Origin: Hysterangium stoloniferum | Taxonomy: Eukaryota; Basidiomycota; Agaricomycetes; Hysterangiales; Hysterangiaceae | Length of the DNA: 64,000 nt | Direction of reading: 5' to 3' | NCBI GenBank assembly: GCA_015178975.1 | Contig: WHVD01000086.1 | Span: forward strand, 248,001 to 312,000 | Shown here: in pieces, positions 10,487 to 23,093 of the stretch | How the letters are laid out: every line of letters starts with the position of its first letter | Position numbering within the stretch: the first letter of the stretch is position 1 | Position numbers and translations under genes: made by a program | The notes under the pieces: model-generated | What the model saw: the letters and a program-made list of their open reading frames with translations, nothing else | Told to the model about the DNA's origin: nothing | The model's database searches: none

Positions 10487-12139
10487 TTAAAAGCCTGCCA
10501 ATAACGCCCAAGAAGGAGCTCGTCCAAGTCTAGGGCCCATCGTACTATCAACAGACCAATGGACAATAACGCCAGATGCCCTCAACGCCCTGACATCCTC
10601 TTCCTCAACACCAGAACATTCATAAAGGTAGACCTCGGCAATCCTGATATCCGTTACGATCCTTTTAAGAACCTCGCCGTCCACTTCCAAAGTCTGCAGG
10701 ACCAGTTTTCGAAGGTGAATTACGTGAGGGAAAACGAGTGACTGTAAAGCTTCTGAGGACTTTCGCGGTGGGCGATCATACCCCGAAAGTTCTAATATCG
10801 TTAATTCTGGGAAGGTAGTAGGGACGTCTACTCCCCAAGATGTTAAAAATTGCCAACCGTCTGCGGTCAATTCCAGGCGCCGAACCGAACGAAATGTCTT
10901 CATCGCTTGCAAGAAAAAAGTCACGCTCCCTGTAGTGTCTGCACCTCGAATGACAAAACCTGTCTCGTAAACTCTATCCATAACAGATAAACTCTTGGAT
11001 AATGACGAGCCAGTTGAACAAAACCGCCCGCCTAGCACGAAGGTCCCAGCTGCGCGGTAAAGGTCCAAATGAAGATGGGTGATTGAAACAAAATAACTAA
11101 GTGCATTTTGAGGGAGAATCTGGAGGACGCATAATGTACTTTCAGGTGTAAGTGTCTCGAATGAGGAATAATCAAGATAAAGGGCGGTTATTCTGGAGAT
11201 ACGTATATGGCTTGAGAGAACGCTGAAATAATGTGAGGAATTGACGTTTTCGGCGTAATACCGGAGTCGGGTTAGCTGTGGGAGAGGCACTATCTTCTTG
11301 CTGACTTGTGCGTTCAATGTCGCAACATCGACCTGGTTCAATATGTGGAGATCAAGGTCTTCTAATAAAGGGCAGGTTTCCAGAAGGTCTACAAGCTGAT
11401 TGATAGTGGGAGGGGTGCCCGGTCGTGTGAGTGCCAGTCTTGTGAGATTAGCAATGGGAGGTCGATCCCAATTAACCATTACCTCGCGTAAAGCGAGAGA
11501 TCTCAAGGTACCATGGACATTAAAGATCTTGTCTGGGAGTAGCTTTCCTTGTTGTTCTATCACATCCCCGGGGTGCCATGAGGATGTGTATAATCCGAGA
11601 TCCAGTGAATGCAACCGAATATTGGATGCATTTGTTTTAAACATATCTAATATTAGCTCAGAGTCGGTGGAATCCACGTGCATGACGAGTGATTTAACAC
11701 GAGGTAGCAACCCCATGATGATTCGCAGACGGCTCTGCCAATCCGAGCTAGAAAACATCCGGGGTCGAAGGGCGAAAAGGGAGTTGTACCCCTTTGTGGA
11801 TACGATAAGCGTCATCGAAGAGTTGGCTGACCTTTTAAGAAATAACGACGAGAGTTGTGGATGATGTAGGTCATAAAAACCCCATAATACAGGCCAACTT
11901 AACGCACGCTGTCTCCAATGGTTACACACATGAGAAAGATTGAGAGCGACACGACCAGCGAGGTGCGATGAAAAGATTGCGAGGGTAAAAATCCGGTAGA
12001 GGATGTCATCGACGACCATGTTGATGGGGAGTTTGGAGTTGTGCACTAAATCGAGGGCGTGCAGGGCTGCATTGAATCGGTCTCGTTCTATGTCAATTGT
12101 TTTCAGGTCCATGTTGGATATTTCAATTCTTATAAACAC
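10487..12139 (-). CDS. F-box domain protein, single exon, about 541-550 aa
   Basis: An F-box lies near residues 37-85: LPINMVVDDILYRIFTLA, then LSHVCNHWRQRALSWPVLW. This is the Skp1-binding motif of SCF ubiquitin ligase substrate adaptors. The rest has repeated Leu/Ile-spaced segments such as LRSLALREV, LEDLDLHIL and VRRLELTADGW, and ends with a fungal-type block IAEVYLYECSGVEEEDVR, suggesting a degenerate leucine-rich fold that would select substrates. The upstream ATG gives 550 aa; the ATG at 12112 (MDLKTIDIERDRFNAAL) fits the usual short coiled start of this large Agaricomycete family better. No intron is needed. Such F-box genes are greatly expanded in basidiomycetes; the substrate is unknown. 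Confidence 0.9.
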   Translation of the reverse strand: MFIRIEISNMDLKTIDIERDRFNAALHALDLVHNSKLPINMVVDDILYRIFTLAIFSSHLAGRVALNLSHVCNHWRQRALSWPVLWGFYDLHHPQLSSLFLKRSANSSMTLIVSTKGYNSLFALRPRMFSSSDWQSRLRIIMGLLPRVKSLVMHVDSTDSELILDMFKTNASNIRLHSLDLGLYTSSWHPGDVIEQQGKLLPDKIFNVHGTLRSLALREVMVNWDRPPIANLTRLALTRPGTPPTINQLVDLLETCPLLEDLDLHILNQVDVATLNAQVSKKIVPLPQLTRLRYYAENVNSSHYFSVLSSHIRISRITALYLDYSSFETLTPESTLCVLQILPQNALSYFVSITHLHLDLYRAAGTFVLGGRFCSTGSSLSKSLSVMDRVYETGFVIRGADTTGSVTFFLQAMKTFRSVRRLELTADGWQFLTSWGVDVPTTFPELTILELSGYDRPPRKSSEALQSLVFPHVIHLRKLVLQTLEVDGEVLKRIVTDIRIAEVYLYECSGVEEEDVRALRASGVIVHWSVDSTMGPRLGRAPSWALLAGF

Positions 12140-14237
12140 AAATAGTTTCCCATAGTAAGTAAAGACTATCTTCTGAAACCGTTTGACTCACGACGGATGC
12201 GTATAGGTTGCGACATCTCGTGACGGACGAGGGCGGTCAAGGAGATCATGAAAGACCTTCCGCGCGTTACTTTCCTCCATAGCTTGTATCTATGTACTAT
12301 CTCGGGCTGACAATGGAGCAAGTGCGTCCACGCTCACTTGCAACTGTGGCAAGTGGCAAGTAAATTAGCGTTCGAGCAACAGATGTAGAGTCCGCTTGGA
12401 TTTGAAGACTCTGGGTGAACGGGCTAAAACAATAAGCTACTATCTTTCCACGACAATAAGAATACTATCAAGTACCTGGAAAAAATGTAGATAGAGCAGA
12501 ATACTGTTGAACCATACTACACTGAATCCCAAAAGTATTAATGACCAGACCCACACGGTGGGCGGGATCCGCTGAGTGTGGCTTACTGGCAGTAATTGAA
12601 TTTTTGTCCCTTGCAATGTTTTAGCACCGCTTCTCAATTGATTGTTGTGCATGGTATGTTCACAGCACGCACATAGAAAACGTCAGACAACATCACACCA
12701 CATATGGTTGAAAGTAGACTAACAAAGAATTAATCAGTCAATTGGATATATATTTTCGACTTGTTTACCTAAAGCTGGGAATTTAATGTGAGCAAAATAA
12801 TTATTAGACTTATGATACCTCCATTATGTTAGCATGAATCTATGCGTTAATTAAGTCGGGACTGATGTGTGGAAGACTCCTACTGTTGGGGTCACACGTC
12901 CATAATGATGGCAAAGGCACTTCCAGGTCATTTCCCGTACGTACCTCCCTTCCATCACACCTCGCACTTACCTGTTTTACCATTGGCTGACAGGCCATAA
13001 ATTAAAAGTTTGATGATATGAATTTTTAACCGCGTTTAAGAATGACAGTAACCGAAGGGGAATAGTAGAGGAAGTGGCCATACCCACTTGAGATGGGAGC
13101 CCTGCCTCCTGTAGTAAGGCTGGAAATGGTTTCTGTTCTTGTTTGAAGGGAAAGAATGATATAGGTTACACGTTAGTTCGGGCCCTCACTGGTGACTCGG
13201 TCTGGTTCATTGCTCAACAACCTCCTGGGTGAATCGCCTCAGTCTCCTTGCTCTCATCATCATATAGTAACCATTTAATAAAGATTCTTATTTAACGAAT
13301 GCTTCGCTATGGTTTAAAGTATATTATATTATTCAAGTGCGCGAATGTTTTGCGAACAGGTTCTAAGTGGCCTGGAATGCCTCAGGGACGCAAAACATAG
13401 TACTTAGAATGCTCTCTGGTTTTAGGTGATTGAAAAGGTCCATCCTTTGTGCTTTTCTGTTTGAATGGATTAAATGGTGTCTATACTTTTAGAGAAATAC
13501 ACCACACGCAGCATACCCTGTCTATGACCTCTTCAGCAAAAAAAAACAAGTTAAAAACGTGAAGCCCAACTCTCAGACACATTCGCACTCGATCTCTATC
13601 TCTTTGAAAATACGTTTCCAACATCTCGTGCCATTTGGGGAATACAAATTCTGTGACTTGAACTCTGAGTGCAAATGACTTGGGTTTCCTGCTTCTCAGT
13701 TTCCAAACTAACCAAATTCCCTATTGGAGGGCCACCTACACCAATCATAGGTCTCTAGCACTAGTCAACTATATTGTCATGAATCTACTTCTGAAGAGCT
13801 CTAGCTTTCCGAATTCCGTTATTTCAATATTTCAAGGCCTGAAAACTCCTTGTTATGTAAGTGATATCCACCGAGCTCCCTGACCTCTCCTGTTGGTTAT
13901 TTTCTAAACTTCGACGGATAATTTAGTTAATTTTGAGGGAGAATTGCTGTTATTCGCGCTCCACGTCTACAGTTTCTATCCATCTGCGTTATCTGCATTA
14001 TCCACGGTCTTTGCGAATTGGTTTATAAACGAAGCCGATCTTAACATACGTGCACGACGCCCTATCTCATAAACAGTTAGTATGGTGATTTTTTTTTTAA
14101 GTCCATGCCAATGGCGTCCACCGCCTCGGGAATGATTTAAATATCGTATTATTATGAATCATCAATAATTTCGAGTTAGTGCGGTGTGCAACTTTCTTAA
14201 AAAACCTAAACGATGAATGCTCAATCTTCGAATTAAC
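12140..14237. other. Intergenic; possible small ORF at 12440-12652 (minus)
   Basis: No firm gene. A 70-codon minus-strand ORF at 12440-12652 has a hydrophobic stretch (VWSLILLGFSVVWF), and a TTTTTCCAG that could be a splice acceptor, so a short membrane-protein exon is possible but unsupported. The rest is AT-rich unique sequence with no repeat seen. Confidence 0.35.
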
Positions 14238-15324
14238 TCAATCTCCAAGAATATATCCCCCGTCAACTTCAATGCGTTGCCCAGTAATATATTCACATCT
14301 AGAAGTTGCAATGGTCAACTGTTGGTCCCGGTCAAGTTATAATCATACTTACTTCATTACGAATAAGTATGCTTCAGCGATCTGTGAAAGGACTGTATCA
14401 ACAGGTTGAAGTGTCAATGACAATGGAGATAAAACTACCTCGGCTGGCTCTCCGATGCGCTTAAGAAGTGTCCGTCCTGCCGTTTGTTTGTGAAGGTGAC
14501 TTCTCTGCTCCGCGGGAATTGTGTCCCACATCTTTTATCGCAATTGATTGGTTAGTCCCCCCTCATATAGATGAGAAATGATGACTCTAACCTCCGTTTT
14601 TACCTAAATGAGCAGGTGAGTTCCGATTTAGCCATAAATGTAAACGCGCAGTAACTCACGGCACCCGGGCAGATACTATTAACGCGAATTGGAGCAAGAT
14701 CGACAGCTAGTCCACGTGTAAGTCCGTCAATGGCACCCGCAACCCCCACAACAATCGACCAGCCAGGTCTGGGCTTCACAAGAGCTGAGCCTTTAATTGT
14801 TTTGAGTAACCTTCGATATCACAACAGAGTCTTAGTAGTTAAGTTGCACCGACCGGTAGTCAGAGTTAGCGAACCTCCTTTACGGAATTTCGCATGCTGG
14901 GCAACAAGTACAGGTCCCCAGAATCGTACATCAAAAGCGCCTGTCAGGTCCAGTCGTCATTATTGTAGTGTAGGAAAGGTCGAATTCAAAAAAACTTACT
15001 CTTGGCTACATCCAGCTCCACATTAGGAAATCCCACGTCGAAGTAGTCTCCGCTTGTCCAAACGATATGATCAAATTCGCCAATGTTGGACACAAACTCT
15101 TTAAGTGCTGATTGGTCTTTGGCATCGATAACTTCACCACAAACTCTTCCTGGACCTAGATTACCCTTCTCGAGACTATTCACAGCTGAATTAACTCGCT
15201 CGGCATTGGAAGATGCTATGATTACAAGGCTCGCTAGTGACTTTAGTGAGCCTTCGGCGACTGCATAACCGATTCCCGAGGAACCACCGAATATGAGGAC
15301 ATTTTTGCCTTCCAGGGTAGACAT
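14238..15324 (-). CDS. Short-chain dehydrogenase/reductase-like protein, 7 exons, 245 aa
   Basis: My model joins 15324-15000, 14940-14854, 14790-14660, 14603-14592, 14531-14439, 14381-14353 and 14298-14238 (738 nt, in frame throughout). The N-terminus carries the Rossmann glycine motif GGSSGIG (residues 13-19); next come a DAKD block after beta-4 and an ending EVDGGYILGD typical of SDRs. The usual PGxxxT motif is completed by a 12-nt exon coding VKTE. The catalytic Tyr-x-x-x-Lys is absent: where YxxxK should stand, before AIDGLTRGLA, the sequence reads VVGVA. NAD(P) binding is likely; classical dehydrogenase activity is doubtful unless another residue serves. Introns are 51-69 bp apart from small exons. 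It is probably cytosolic. Neighbours give no pathway. Confidence 0.87.
14592..14603 (-). other. 12-nt micro-exon of the SDR-like gene
   Basis: Minus-strand GTAAAAACGGAG is flanked by a TTTAG acceptor and a GTTAGA donor. It codes V-K-T-E and restores the expected CPGAVKTEMW segment between exons 3 and 5. Without it the frame still reads on but lacks the conserved block. Confidence 0.7.
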
Positions 15325-17604
15325 GATTGACGTTGTACTACTAGTAGCTTTCTGTATCTCTCAGAGACTGCTCTTTGTTATGTAGTTGAAAAAATGGGGG
15401 GTACGTAAGCTGAATCATGACGCGGCTCATTTCATTCTAGCGAAGCCGCGGCTCATTGCATTCTAGCAATTCCGCATCTTTTGATACTTAGTAGAAAAGG
15501 GCAGAGAGTTTGGAGAAGCTGAATCATACGGAGAAACATTTTAAATCCATGCAATCACTGAAGCCATATCGGATACTTAGTGGGAGCTAAGCTCGCGTTA
15601 AGTACCCATTCTGTGGTTTTTGCTGGTAATTGGGACTGTTCAAATAAAGACTGCCTCCCATCAGTCATCCTTAATGGGCTTAAGATCGACAAAGTATCGG
15701 AATGTCCGCTTATTGCGAATTTGGCACATGATCAATTTGCAATAAACACAGAGAGGATGAGTAAAACCAAGAGAATCAAGGAAATACTACGTAATGCAAA
15801 GACCGGAAAACGAAGAGAAAGACAGAGAGAACATTAGTAAAATGCCAAAAAAGGTTTAATTACGACGTTAAAAATAACGTGCTTGTTATCGCCCGCAGCC
15901 AACTTGGACCTATCCACAGAGGTCAGATCCCGAGATTGCTCGATGTCATTCGTGTTATGACCCCTTGCACCCCACCATGAGTAAATACCAGTTGCTCCCA
16001 GCAGTATGATTGAATAACACACACCCAAGGATGTTTTGGGTTTTTGGATCCCGGTATTTTTCGGGTCAAAGCCCAGAGAAGCGGTAATTCGTTTCGTCAC
16101 TAGTTGGACAAGGGACAGCTCCTGCCGTCCCTTTGTGATATCTAGTAACCCATCACGCGCATATAATTTCCCAAGTCCACCTTTCTACTTACTTATTCTA
16201 TCCCCAAGACCATTTCTGGACAGCGCTTCAAGACTTCACTCCATACTCCATACTACAACCTACGGGTTACTGACAGACAAAAGTCGAATAAATGAAAGAG
16301 AATGAATGAAGACACATTGCAGGAAGGTGTCATATTACAAAGGACATCACACATTAAGAATGGCACAAACGGTTCAGTCCAAATTATTATTCAATCTCGA
16401 AAAAATTAATGTTTTCTAGCAAGTCCCCCTTGACATATTGCATTGTCTACTCGTGGCCGAGATGTTCCTATTAGAAGGAAAATTATCAATCTGTCCCCGT
16501 CTTGGACCAGGAACAGATGTCACGATTGGCCCCTATGACACCTCTCTCTTGTTCCCGGAATGGCACATCTCAATGTCCTCCCACCTCTGTTGCTTGGGGG
16601 GTGAATTTGAATAAAAGCGAGACGGTGCCTGCATAATCACACTAACTTTTTTTGTACTTCCACTAAGGAATGCCTGTCCATTACTGCGAGAAGAACTGTA
16701 TTTAGAATATGAACCTGTTACTATTTTCAAGGCCTGTCTCACCTTTGAATGATGGGCCTAGTTAAATCATCGCTGCCCACACTGCCAGTATATTGTGAGG
16801 AGATGCAGCGGATTAATTCAGGGCTGCATTGAAAAGGGTGTCAAACGAGTGCCCCCTGGTAGCATGCAGATGAAAATCCACTTTGTCTGTACCCAGTAAG
16901 GGGATGGGAGTTTGAACGTCATGTCCATCTTGAATCTAACTGATGGTTTCTGTAATACAGATATTATGGGTCGTGATATCGTAACTAAATCATTATTCTG
17001 TTAAATTTGTCGAGTTGCGGTAGGCATACGATGTTTGGTAATAAAAATTCCGTATTACCGAGTGCTAGTGTACTAGGAGACAGTACCCAGCCATTCATGT
17101 CGATTTACTATATTAATATTTTACGACCTGGCCCGGATGCCGTTAAGTCTGGAGCAATACTTACTATTCACTGTAAAGTGCTGTGCATGATATCAGGTCC
17201 CATCATTGTTGGTGAGAGGGAAGCTGGTTTAGGTTTGTCGTGTTCCAATTTATACAATATATTACTGGCTAGTCATTACAAATCGGCGATCTGTATGCCT
17301 GACACACGTGTGTTTGAAATTAAAATTTAGCGAGTGAATATGCATATGGTTGTCTACTCTGGTATATCAAATTGAACTGTGTCCCTTACTCAATATCAAA
17401 TTCAATCAATATATATCCATGTATGGATATATATACATACGAAGCAATCTCTCTAGGAATAGTAAGAAATAAAGGGCAAAACCAAATATATCCAAGACAA
17501 GGAATGACAAGAAATCAACTAAATCTGGCGTTGCATGTACTATTATGCACGTTCTTCAAAACTCTTCTCACCGCTCGTGCTATCATGCGCACTCTCCAAA
17601 ACTT
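15325..17604. other. Intergenic, no supported gene
   Basis: Holds the SDR promoter and the region beyond the AMT 3' end. A short direct repeat of CGGCTCATT plus CATTCTAGC occurs near 15422-15470. Short ORFs (15580-15837 plus, 15834-16100 minus with one hydrophobic stretch, 16533-16742 minus, 17007-17330 plus) show no motif and no convincing splice partners. Confidence 0.4.
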
Positions 17605-20080
17605 TTACTTCTCGGCATTCTCAGTGCTCGAACCGCCAGTTTTTGAGGCAACGTGCTCGGGCTCCCTGGTTGTCATCCCTCCTTGGTAAGCTGAGAAGGT
17701 TTCAGTAGCTCCACTTCCACCAGTGCCGAGCTCGGCATCGATACCGACATAGTCGTATGCAAATTCGCCCATCTCAGCGTCATCGATACCAATGATTTCA
17801 GCTTCTTCGTTGGAGAGGCGGAGACGGAGGCCGGGAATGAAGTGCATAACCCAGAGAATGATGGTCTGGATGAGAGATTGAGTGATGAAAATTATGTAAT
17901 TGTAAGGGCTAACTTACGGTCATTACAAATGAGTATGAGAGACCAGCGACGGAATCAGCGACTTGGTAGCCGAGCTGGACTAAAAAAAAAGATCGAAGTC
18001 AGTACCTCGTATAATCGTGCCATCCCGCAACGCACCATAGTGGTGGTCTAACCATCCACCGGAAATAACGGTAATACCATCAAAGTAGGCAACGCTTGAT
18101 TGAGCGAAAAGACCGGTAAGGACCTATATAGGGTGAAAATATGAGGCATGACATTCATAAAGGTAACAGGAAATAATAAAACGTACATTACCGACAATGC
18201 CACCAATTGCGTGAGAGGCAAAGATCTGACCCGAAAATGAGTCAAAGGCAGATGGTAATGCGAAGGGAGGCTCACATCTAAGCAGTCATCGTAATGGAAC
18301 AAGAATTTGAGTTGCGTAGCGAAGTTGCAGATTGTCCCAGCCATGACACCGAATAGGACGGCAGCGGCTATAAAATATTGTCAACAAGAGGTAGATTAAA
18401 CGTGGAAAGAGGATACATACGTGCGCCTACGAAACCTGATCCGGGGGTAATAGCAACAAGACCCGCGATGGCTCCTGAACAGAAACCAACAGCAGACCAT
18501 TTGCGCTCAAGACGGTAATCCTATCGGGTAGAAAGCCAAAATCAATCCACGGTAGAATCATGTCCATTCTTTGATATTTACCCAGAACATCCAGGTCAAT
18601 CCACCGACGCTAGCTGCCAGGTTGGTAACAATACATGCCTGGGCGGCGCGGAGGTTGGCAGCTAACGCGGATCCACCATTGAAGCCTACAGATATCGCAG
18701 GTCAATAAACGAGGCTAAACGCACGCCGCTTTGATACATACCGAACCATCCAAACCTGGCAAAATAGTCAATATCAAGCGTTACAAGAGTGCTGCTAATG
18801 CTAGGGTACTCACCAAAGGAAGACTGTGCCCAAGATAACGTAGCTGGTGTTGTGAGGCTTGTACGCCAGACGCTCAGTTCCATATCCACGACGTTTCCCC
18901 AAGTAGATACTTATAGCAAGAGCGGCAGTTCCACTAGAAATGTGCACAGGTGTTCCTCCGGCAAAGTCGAGACCACCGAGGACGAAAGACCATCCGTTTG
19001 AGTTCCAAGTCCAGCATGCAATGGGGTCTTAAGATGAATTTCCATATCAGTACAACCTGTAATAAATTATAAAGTGGTGCTCGACTTGCCATACACGAGT
19101 GTACTCCAAACGAATACAAATACAAGTAACGGGCCAAGACGACCGCGTTCAGCGACTGCGCCAATGGCGATCATTGGCCTGGGGGACGAAGCATATTGTC
19201 AGCATCGCTCAACTCTGACATTTTGAAATCATAGGGAAAAAAATTGAAATGAAAGATAAAAGAAGTTAAAATGACAAGATGCCATGGATGAAGTATCCAT
19301 CAGATGATCTATCTCGATGGGCGTTACGAGGGCTTCCTGTGTGTGGAATTTCGATATTAGAGATCGTCGAACGTTGACCTGATGCCGTTACTATGGCATG
19401 TGACAGCGGTTAACGGCCGATGGCACGGCACAGCCACAAATAGAGGAGATTTGGGAGCTGGCAAAAAGAGTGGGAAAACATATACCCACGTGATGGCCGC
19501 AAACATCAACTGGTAAACACAGAAGACAATACTTGGGATACGGGGGCTACCAATAGATGGTAGTTGTAGTACGCCTTTGAGGCCGAAGTATTCTGTGAAC
19601 GAATAGACATAAGTATGACAACGATAGGCTGAGACACGTCAATCAGGACATACTCAAGTCACCGATGTATGCGTTACCAGTTTCACTGAATGCCAACGAG
19701 AACCCCCAGAAGAACCACTGAGATGTACTACGAGTGAGAAATAACTCTTGAAAAACTTTCTGACAGACAACTCACTTGAAATGACACTACGGCTAGAGTC
19801 ATCATACTGAGATAAATCATACTCAGTGCGTTTTTCCGCCTTAGGAGACCGGAGTAGAAGAATCCAACGCCAGGAATCATAATCCACACAAGGGCAGTAC
19901 TGGCGAGGGTCCATGCAATGTCTCCCGGGTTGTAGACACCTGCAACTGGCCCATCTTGGGTTTCATGGTATTGAAGTGACTCAGCTGAAAAGGTCAGTAT
20001 CGTGAGAGATTAGCTGGTGAGGATAAGGAGGCGTGGTGAATGGCCTACGTACACGTCGGATCGTAGGTAACGTTCACCAT
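17605..20080 (-). CDS. AMT: Ammonium transporter (MEP/AMT family), 14 exons, 488 aa
   Basis: Plasma-membrane ammonium transporter with 11 expected helices. Model: 20080-20053, 19984-19776, 19717-19654, 19592-19490, 19178-19090, 19027-18814, 18755-18742, 18685-18582, 18520-18421, 18367-18276, 18225-18187, 18123-18036, 17979-17918, 17865-17605 (1467 nt, in frame). Hallmarks: IPGVGFFYSGLLRRKNAL, GAVAERGR, the AMT block DFAGGTPVHISSGTAAL with the first pore His, FGWFGFNGGSAL, and FASHAIGGIVGN with the second pore His. The C-terminal tail GIDDAEMGEFAYDYVGID is the regulatory domain found in fungal Mep2-type proteins. Length fits the family. Intron 5 uses a GC donor. Intron 4 is 311 bp, much longer than the others. 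Nitrogen regulation is expected from the family but no motif was scored. Whether it is the Mep1- or Mep2-type ortholog is not settled. Confidence 0.95.
19028..19089 (-). other. GC-AG intron of the ammonium transporter gene
   Basis: The donor is GCAAGT, the acceptor TTAAG. Splicing here gives LVYDPIACWTW, the conserved AMT sequence; no GT donor nearby preserves frame and motif. Confidence 0.75.
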
Positions 20081-23000
20081 GGTTATAGAGCAGAAGGGGA
20101 GTAGTACCACAACCGGAAGGGGAGACAGTGATAGTGGTCGAAGGTTGGAGTATAAGAAGAGAAGCCAAGCTACTATGACCTTGGGGGCAAATCAAGGGGC
20201 ATAAGACGCACGCTAAGCGAGGTGGATGACTCAGCGAGATCAGATTCCTATCGGCCAATGAGGGTGCGCGACTCTTATCGTGGTTGTGCGGGGGCGCTTA
20301 TGATACGAAATTCCACCCGGTTGTCTTAAGGGTTGTTACCTTTAAAGGACCTGTGTAAATTCTTCTCTGAAACAGCTTCTCTGAATGCGCTGAAAGTCTC
20401 TGCTCTCCCTAAGTTCTCATATGTCAGTGCTCAGACGGATCCATAGTGGGGGAGAAGTCATTTTATAATGCTCACACGAATGTATGTCGCTAAGAAGCCA
20501 GGCACCACCGATCACGGATCTTCCGTGTTATATGGAGTTCCTGGGTGCCCCCAAGCCACTCCACACCGAGATGGAAATCTGGCGTATAGGAGATTGTAAA
20601 GGTATAGCCCTTATCATGAGATAGGACATCAATGCCCTTTCCTTCATTAAGTATGATAATGTAGCCATGAAAGGGGTCAAATCTCTTAGCAATTTTGATA
20701 CTAACCTTCCGATGATATTGCTCTCTTAGATGTGAGACTGGTCGTCATATCTGTCACAGTCGGGAGGACATTTGCCGGCGCTTATTCGGTTATCACATGC
20801 GTGTGAGGATCACCCCCTTACAAGGTTGTCACACATTCCTTTCACTTGTCTTTAAATCCAAGATCTGTAGTGTTTAAAGGTGAATTGAGTGCTATATATT
20901 AGTTGAGTCGAGGATCGGACACCCAATCGTGAATTTGTTTTCCTAATATCATGCATTTTTTTGACGTTTCTGTGTTAACTCATCATTTTTCCCATTACTT
21001 TGTCCGAGTCTGCGGTATCCTGTAAAAAGCACGGCTTCACGTTTTAAAATGTAAGACCTTTATAATTACATTTCCGTCGGGAGGATTACGTAACGGTTCT
21101 TACGAACCGCTATGGTCGCGCTCCAAGGTCAGCTTTCACGTGATATTACGATGACTCTAGAAGGGTGACGATTCTCAGATAGCCCTACATAAACGTAAAT
21201 CCTGCCTTATGTTTTCCTCACGATAGCTATATGTACAACATCCACCTCCAATGCGTTCTAAGACCTAGAATACATCCTATACGTTGATACTCCCTTTTCA
21301 AGCACACGAGCAAAATATTTACATATCAGTGCCTTAATGGGAAGACCCTTTGCATGTTTTATTACATCCCGATGTGGCGACATTCCGAAAGAGGGTGAGA
21401 AGCATGATTGATATTAAACCAAAACAGAGTAGAGTTATGAAGTGCGAACAATTAATGAATTTGGGAAGCCGGATCCTCAGCTGGAATGTTTCTAGAATAG
21501 GAAGTAAGGAAGTAGTTCATGTACAGAGGGTTGATACCATGCGGTAATGCGGCAATGCTCATCACCAGTTACTCTTTTCGCACTTGAAGTAAAGGCAACA
21601 GCATGAGGAACATCACGCTATCTCTAGTTACACGGGTATATGGTCGAATTACTAGCGAACTCGGTCGCACGCAGTTAAAACTCACTGGCAACGACTCATT
21701 TTGGCTGATTGAGCTCCTGCATTCAAGGGTCGGGTAGCAGGTATGAATGATAAGAGGAAGATCTAGTAATATAGTCCTAACATAAGTATCGCATCCATGA
21801 GATCCTGGTTGCCATCGTAGCGGAAATTAAGAGTGGCTCAACTGAAGACCGACGCCACTAGTTGTGTATTCAGACCATCTATGAATAGTACGAGGGACAT
21901 AATAATTCACCTGTTGCAAAAACATCCACATGTCCATCATGGTAGCGTGTGGAATCTTGCCAATAATGTGAACATTTTCATTTATAGAATATTACTGAAA
22001 ATATGGACTCCCTAAATGTGGGGGTCCGTCCAGAGTCCCTGCTGCTAGATCATTATTTTCAGTGATGCTAAATATATATACAACACTGGGACTTTCGAGA
22101 CAGGAGCTAACCACCAATAGTCAAACGGTCATTACGATAGCTTAGACAATGAAACGCTTATCAGTGGAATCATCAAATGGTCCTGTTGTTGAAGTTATAT
22201 TTAGATCAGCTCATGATAACATTATCTCAGTGAGTGAAAACTTCACTATGTATTTACTTCTACCTAATTACTGACAACGACAGGTAGAATAAGTAAGATA
22301 ATAACTAGCCAGTCTTAGAAAAATTATTGCTGAAAGATTATGCTCTCGATCACTATATTGCTGTACCGATCGCACACGCAACCTTGAAGTATAGGTGAAT
22401 TATTTTCACACAACGTTGCTATCCAACGTAGCTGATATAACTTTTCTATTCCAAACACCTATCTTGCATAGCTGGTACAGTTCCTCTTGTCGGCCGATGA
22501 GAAGTGTAGCGGTAGTTTATCTTTATCAGTTGATGTGGGCTGCTGTGATAATGAATCTTGGAATTCCGGCCTGTACGGCGCAACAAGACCGAGTTTGCAT
22601 GTGCTCTGACCAATGCATTTGGTTTATGTGTCTGATGAACCACTTTTTTCCGTTTTAACTGGGGTGATCACAGTTCGTAGTCAGGGCTTCAGTTGTTTGC
22701 AGCGCACCTCACTGGCAACTAAAACCAGTATGTGCGGGTAGTTAAAATTTCATTAGCTTCTTACAAATGATATCAATCGATTGTAATGCGCCTCGACTGA
22801 AACTATTACTATTTATTAGAGAATCACCCTATAATTCTAATAATGGACACATCAGAAAGTCTGTTGAAGTCTCATGAGGCCTTATTTTTAGTAAGTTCCA
22901 CCAAAATGACTGGGTTATAATGCATGCTAATGCATTGGTGTGATGGAGGCAATGTTGGCACATAAATAAATTATGGAAGTATAATGCATAACACATATTT

Positions 23001-23093
23001 ACTCTTTCAATGTCCTGTAGAGAATTTATTGATGAGCACCTTTGAATTGGGTTCATTTAGCTCTCAAAGTTGCCTTATGTATTGGAAAATATC
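20081..23093. other. 3-kb intergenic region, no gene recognised
   Basis: The first few hundred bases should hold the AMT promoter. Short ORFs at 21350, 21833 and 22395 (plus) and 22829 (minus) have no motifs and irregular composition. No terminal repeats or TSDs were found. Sequence is unique by eye. Confidence 0.45.

Noticed and set aside
15580-17330. ORFs at 15580, 15834, 16036, 16533 and 17007
   Set aside because: Short, without motif or consistent splice signals; one hydrophobic stretch alone is not enough.
18000-18030. A 26-bp intron (GTACTGACTT to TTTAG) in the ammonium transporter gene
   Set aside because: Too short; a 56-bp intron with donor GTGCGT uses the same acceptor and gives the expected HHYVQLGYQ sequence.
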